In this document: one piece after another, positions 57,900 through 64,000 of the stretch
Layout of the letters: every line of letters begins with the position of its first letter
How positions within the stretch are numbered: the first letter of the stretch is position 1
From: Schizochytrium sp. CCTCC M209059
Lineage: Eukaryota; Sar; Bigyra; Thraustochytrida; Thraustochytriidae
NCBI GenBank assembly: GCA_000818945.1
Contig: KN805396.1
Location: forward strand, 62,001 to 126,000
Length of the DNA stretch: 64,000 bases
Direction of reading: 5' to 3'
Program-made: the position numbers and the translations under genes
Notes under the pieces: model-generated
The model's input: the letters and a program-made list of their open reading frames with translations, nothing else
Database searches by the model: none
Told to the model about the DNA's origin: nothing

Positions 57900-59690
57900 T
57901 TATGCAGTTCCGAGGTTCGAGTTCTGAGCCCAGACAGGATACTCCGAGAGATCGCCAAAGACATTTCCGGTGATGAAGGGGAAGCCAATGGCAAGAACCA
58001 TACCAATAATCTTGAGGGCCATACCGCCCTTGATCATGTCGTAAAAGGTGACACGACCCGTGGCGAAGGCAATGGCCATTGGCGGCGTCGACGTCGGGAG
58101 CAGGAAGGCCAGCGAGGCGGCAATCGTGGCGGGAAGAGCGAGCAGCAGCGGGTTGATCTCCTTGTCAACGGCCAGCTGGAAGAGAATGGGGCTAAAGATG
58201 GTGACAGAAGCGACGTTAGAGATGAGCTCGGTGATAACTGCCACGAGGACAACGACAATAGCAACGAGAGCAACATCAGAGAACTCGGTCGCAGAAGCAA
58301 TGACGTTGCTGACTTCGGAGGAAAGGCCGCTCGAGTCAATGGCTGTGGCCATAGCAAAACCAGCGCCAAGAAGCAGAATGACACCCCAGGGCAGACGCTT
58401 GAAGCAGGACTCGTCGAGAAGCATTTCGCCAGGGCGCTGGGAGCTGGGGATCCAAAAGAGAGAAATGGCGCCGATGATTGCAACGACACTGTCATCCACG
58501 TATTCGTCCCAAGAGTTTGCAGGGTCGGCGGCGTCACAATCGTACTTGTTGGTGTACTGCTCATCACTGCAGTAGCCGAGGTACGGCTCGATCGCATAGG
58601 GAGTGACGAGCCAAATGGCCACCATGAGAAAGAGGACGACGCCGAGTACCTTTTCGTCGCGCGAGACGGGGCCAAGCTCCTCGCGCTCGCGCTGCAGAGA
58701 GGTTGTGTTGAGGTTGAGGTTAATGCCACGAAGGTAGATAAAGGTGAGCGAAACCCATGCGGTGGCAACCATGATGAAAGCAATGGGCATTGCAAATCCC
58801 ATCCAGGTCTGAAAGTTCACGGGGACCTGGGAAAAGGTGCCGGTGACGAGAAGGGAAAAGGCAAGGTTGGCGCCAGTGCCGATGAGCGTACCGCAGCCAC
58901 CGCAGGTGGCAGCAAGCGAGACGCCGAGAAGCGCAGCCTTTTCGAAGCGCTGGCCATCGGGCGAGTCGATGCGGCCCTCAAGAAGACCTTGAATGACGGG
59001 GAGCATGAGCAAGGTCGCAGAAGTGTTGCTGGCAAACATGGAAACGATGGCCGTGATGATCATGAAGCCGAGCAGCACAATCTTAGGCTTCGTACCGCAA
59101 AAGCGCAGGGCCCAGAGTGCAAAGCGCTTGTGGGCCATGGCGTCCTCGATGGCCATGACCACAAAGAAGGCGCCGAGCGTGAGGAACGAGGTATGGTTCA
59201 GATACTGATGGGCGAGCGTGCCGGCGCGCTCGACGCTTCCGAGAGGGTATAGCACAAGGGGCATGAGCGTGGTGACGGTGATGGGAACGGTTTCGCAAAT
59301 CCACATGACGACAATGAAGATGGTGCCTGCGAGAGCATCGTTGGCCTTGGGGTGTTCGTCGGAGATCTCCACAAAGCAGAAGATGATGGACAGGACAGGG
59401 CCGAGCACGAAGCCGATCTTTTGCATGAGCGTGAACTGTTTCCAGTAGCCATGCGTGTAGGTTTCCCAGCAATCGGCATCCTGGCGCTTGGCGACGACCT
59501 CCTTCTTGGGACGCCCGTAGCTCGTAGTTGTAGTTTGGGGAGCGGCTTCGCCATCTTTCTTGGCGCTCTCCTCGCTGTCAATTTGGAATGAAGCTGGCAT
59601 GGACGCCACCGACTCTGGCTGCACGGCACCTCCTTCGAGCTCGCGGTTATAGTCGCGATCGCGCTGCATCACCTCGTTCGGGGGCAGCAT
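57900..59690 (-). CDS. SLC13/DASS-type dicarboxylate transporter, copy B
   Basis: 596 residues, paralogue of the gene at 50477-52252, same strand and same membrane layout. The same signature segments are present (SNTSATLLMLP, GGCGTLIGTGANL, ELISNVASVT, LPTSTPPMAIAFATG). The N-terminal about 55 residues and the last few residues differ from copy A; the rest is nearly identical, with a handful of conservative changes. Predicted role is carboxylate import through the plasma membrane or an organelle membrane. Start at 59690 gives MLPPNEVMQ, matching copy A. Both copies look intact, so functional redundancy or dosage is likely rather than one being a pseudogene. Confidence 0.92.
   Translation of the reverse strand: MLPPNEVMQRDRDYNRELEGGAVQPESVASMPASFQIDSEESAKKDGEAAPQTTTTSYGRPKKEVVAKRQDADCWETYTHGYWKQFTLMQKIGFVLGPVLSIIFCFVEISDEHPKANDALAGTIFIVVMWICETVPITVTTLMPLVLYPLGSVERAGTLAHQYLNHTSFLTLGAFFVVMAIEDAMAHKRFALWALRFCGTKPKIVLLGFMIITAIVSMFASNTSATLLMLPVIQGLLEGRIDSPDGQRFEKAALLGVSLAATCGGCGTLIGTGANLAFSLLVTGTFSQVPVNFQTWMGFAMPIAFIMVATAWVSLTFIYLRGINLNLNTTSLQREREELGPVSRDEKVLGVVLFLMVAIWLVTPYAIEPYLGYCSDEQYTNKYDCDAADPANSWDEYVDDSVVAIIGAISLFWIPSSQRPGEMLLDESCFKRLPWGVILLLGAGFAMATAIDSSGLSSEVSNVIASATEFSDVALVAIVVVLVAVITELISNVASVTIFSPILFQLAVDKEINPLLLALPATIAASLAFLLPTSTPPMAIAFATGRVTFYDMIKGGMALKIIGMVLAIGFPFITGNVFGDLSEYPVWAQNSNLGTA
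57952..59525 (-). repeat. Coding-region duplication, copy B (partner 50532-52105)
   Basis: Partner of copy A. Perfectly matching tracts are 58345-58698 (354 bp) and 59299-59525 (227 bp); between and beyond them mismatches are scattered. Confidence 0.9.

Positions 59691-64000
<4,310 letters not shown>

Overview
This is eukaryotic nuclear DNA: very large, mostly intronless reading frames, simple-sequence repeats in the spacers, a nuclear-type tRNA-Ile(AAU), V-ATPase, a MICOS-like protein and ER glycan trimming. An axonemal dynein heavy chain together with a spindle-pole ASPM homologue implies an organism that makes motile flagella. GC-rich, intron-poor genes and cysteine-rich receptor-like proteins fit a heterokont protist, most likely a thraustochytrid or other labyrinthulomycete. 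That placement is inferred from gene style, not from a marker gene.

Layout, left to right. 1-6511 (minus): ASPM-like protein, 3' end beyond the window. 7759-9738 (plus): GH47 alpha-mannosidase. 9929-10775 (plus): two-exon rhodanese-like protein with the only clear intron. 11420-25072 (plus): 4550-residue axonemal dynein heavy chain with an unexpected N-terminal CCDC81-type HU module. 25577-26257: run of N. 26691-27926 (plus): V-ATPase subunit C. 28503-28940 (plus): MIC10-like protein. 29407-30552 (minus): DHHC-type acyltransferase with an eroded zinc module. 31469-32116 (plus): SnoaL/NTF2-like protein. 32370-37076 (plus): cysteine-rich multi-pass membrane protein with C-terminal leucine-rich repeats. 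37278-41477 (minus): SCP2-FYVE-ABC1 kinase-beta-lactamase-like fusion. 41848-47766 (minus): 1972-residue acidic SANT-like protein. 47913-47987 (plus): tRNA-Ile. 48105-50237 (minus): Skp1/BTB-like plus LRR protein. 50477-52252 and 57900-59690 (both minus): two SLC13-type transporters. The left 52 kb is gene-dense; 52.3-57.9 kb and 59.7-64 kb are repeat-rich and hold no gene I can support.

There is no operon-like system. Themes are microtubules and flagella (ASPM, dynein), membrane and organelle biology (mannosidase, V-ATPase C, MIC10-like, acyltransferase, ABC1 fusion) and solute transport (SLC13 pair). The most interesting content is unusual domain fusion: HU module on a dynein, SCP2 and FYVE on an ABC1 kinase, and a GCC2/GCC3-like ectodomain with many membrane helices and cytosolic LRRs. 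The SLC13 pair also shows a mosaic of perfectly identical tracts that suggests gene conversion.
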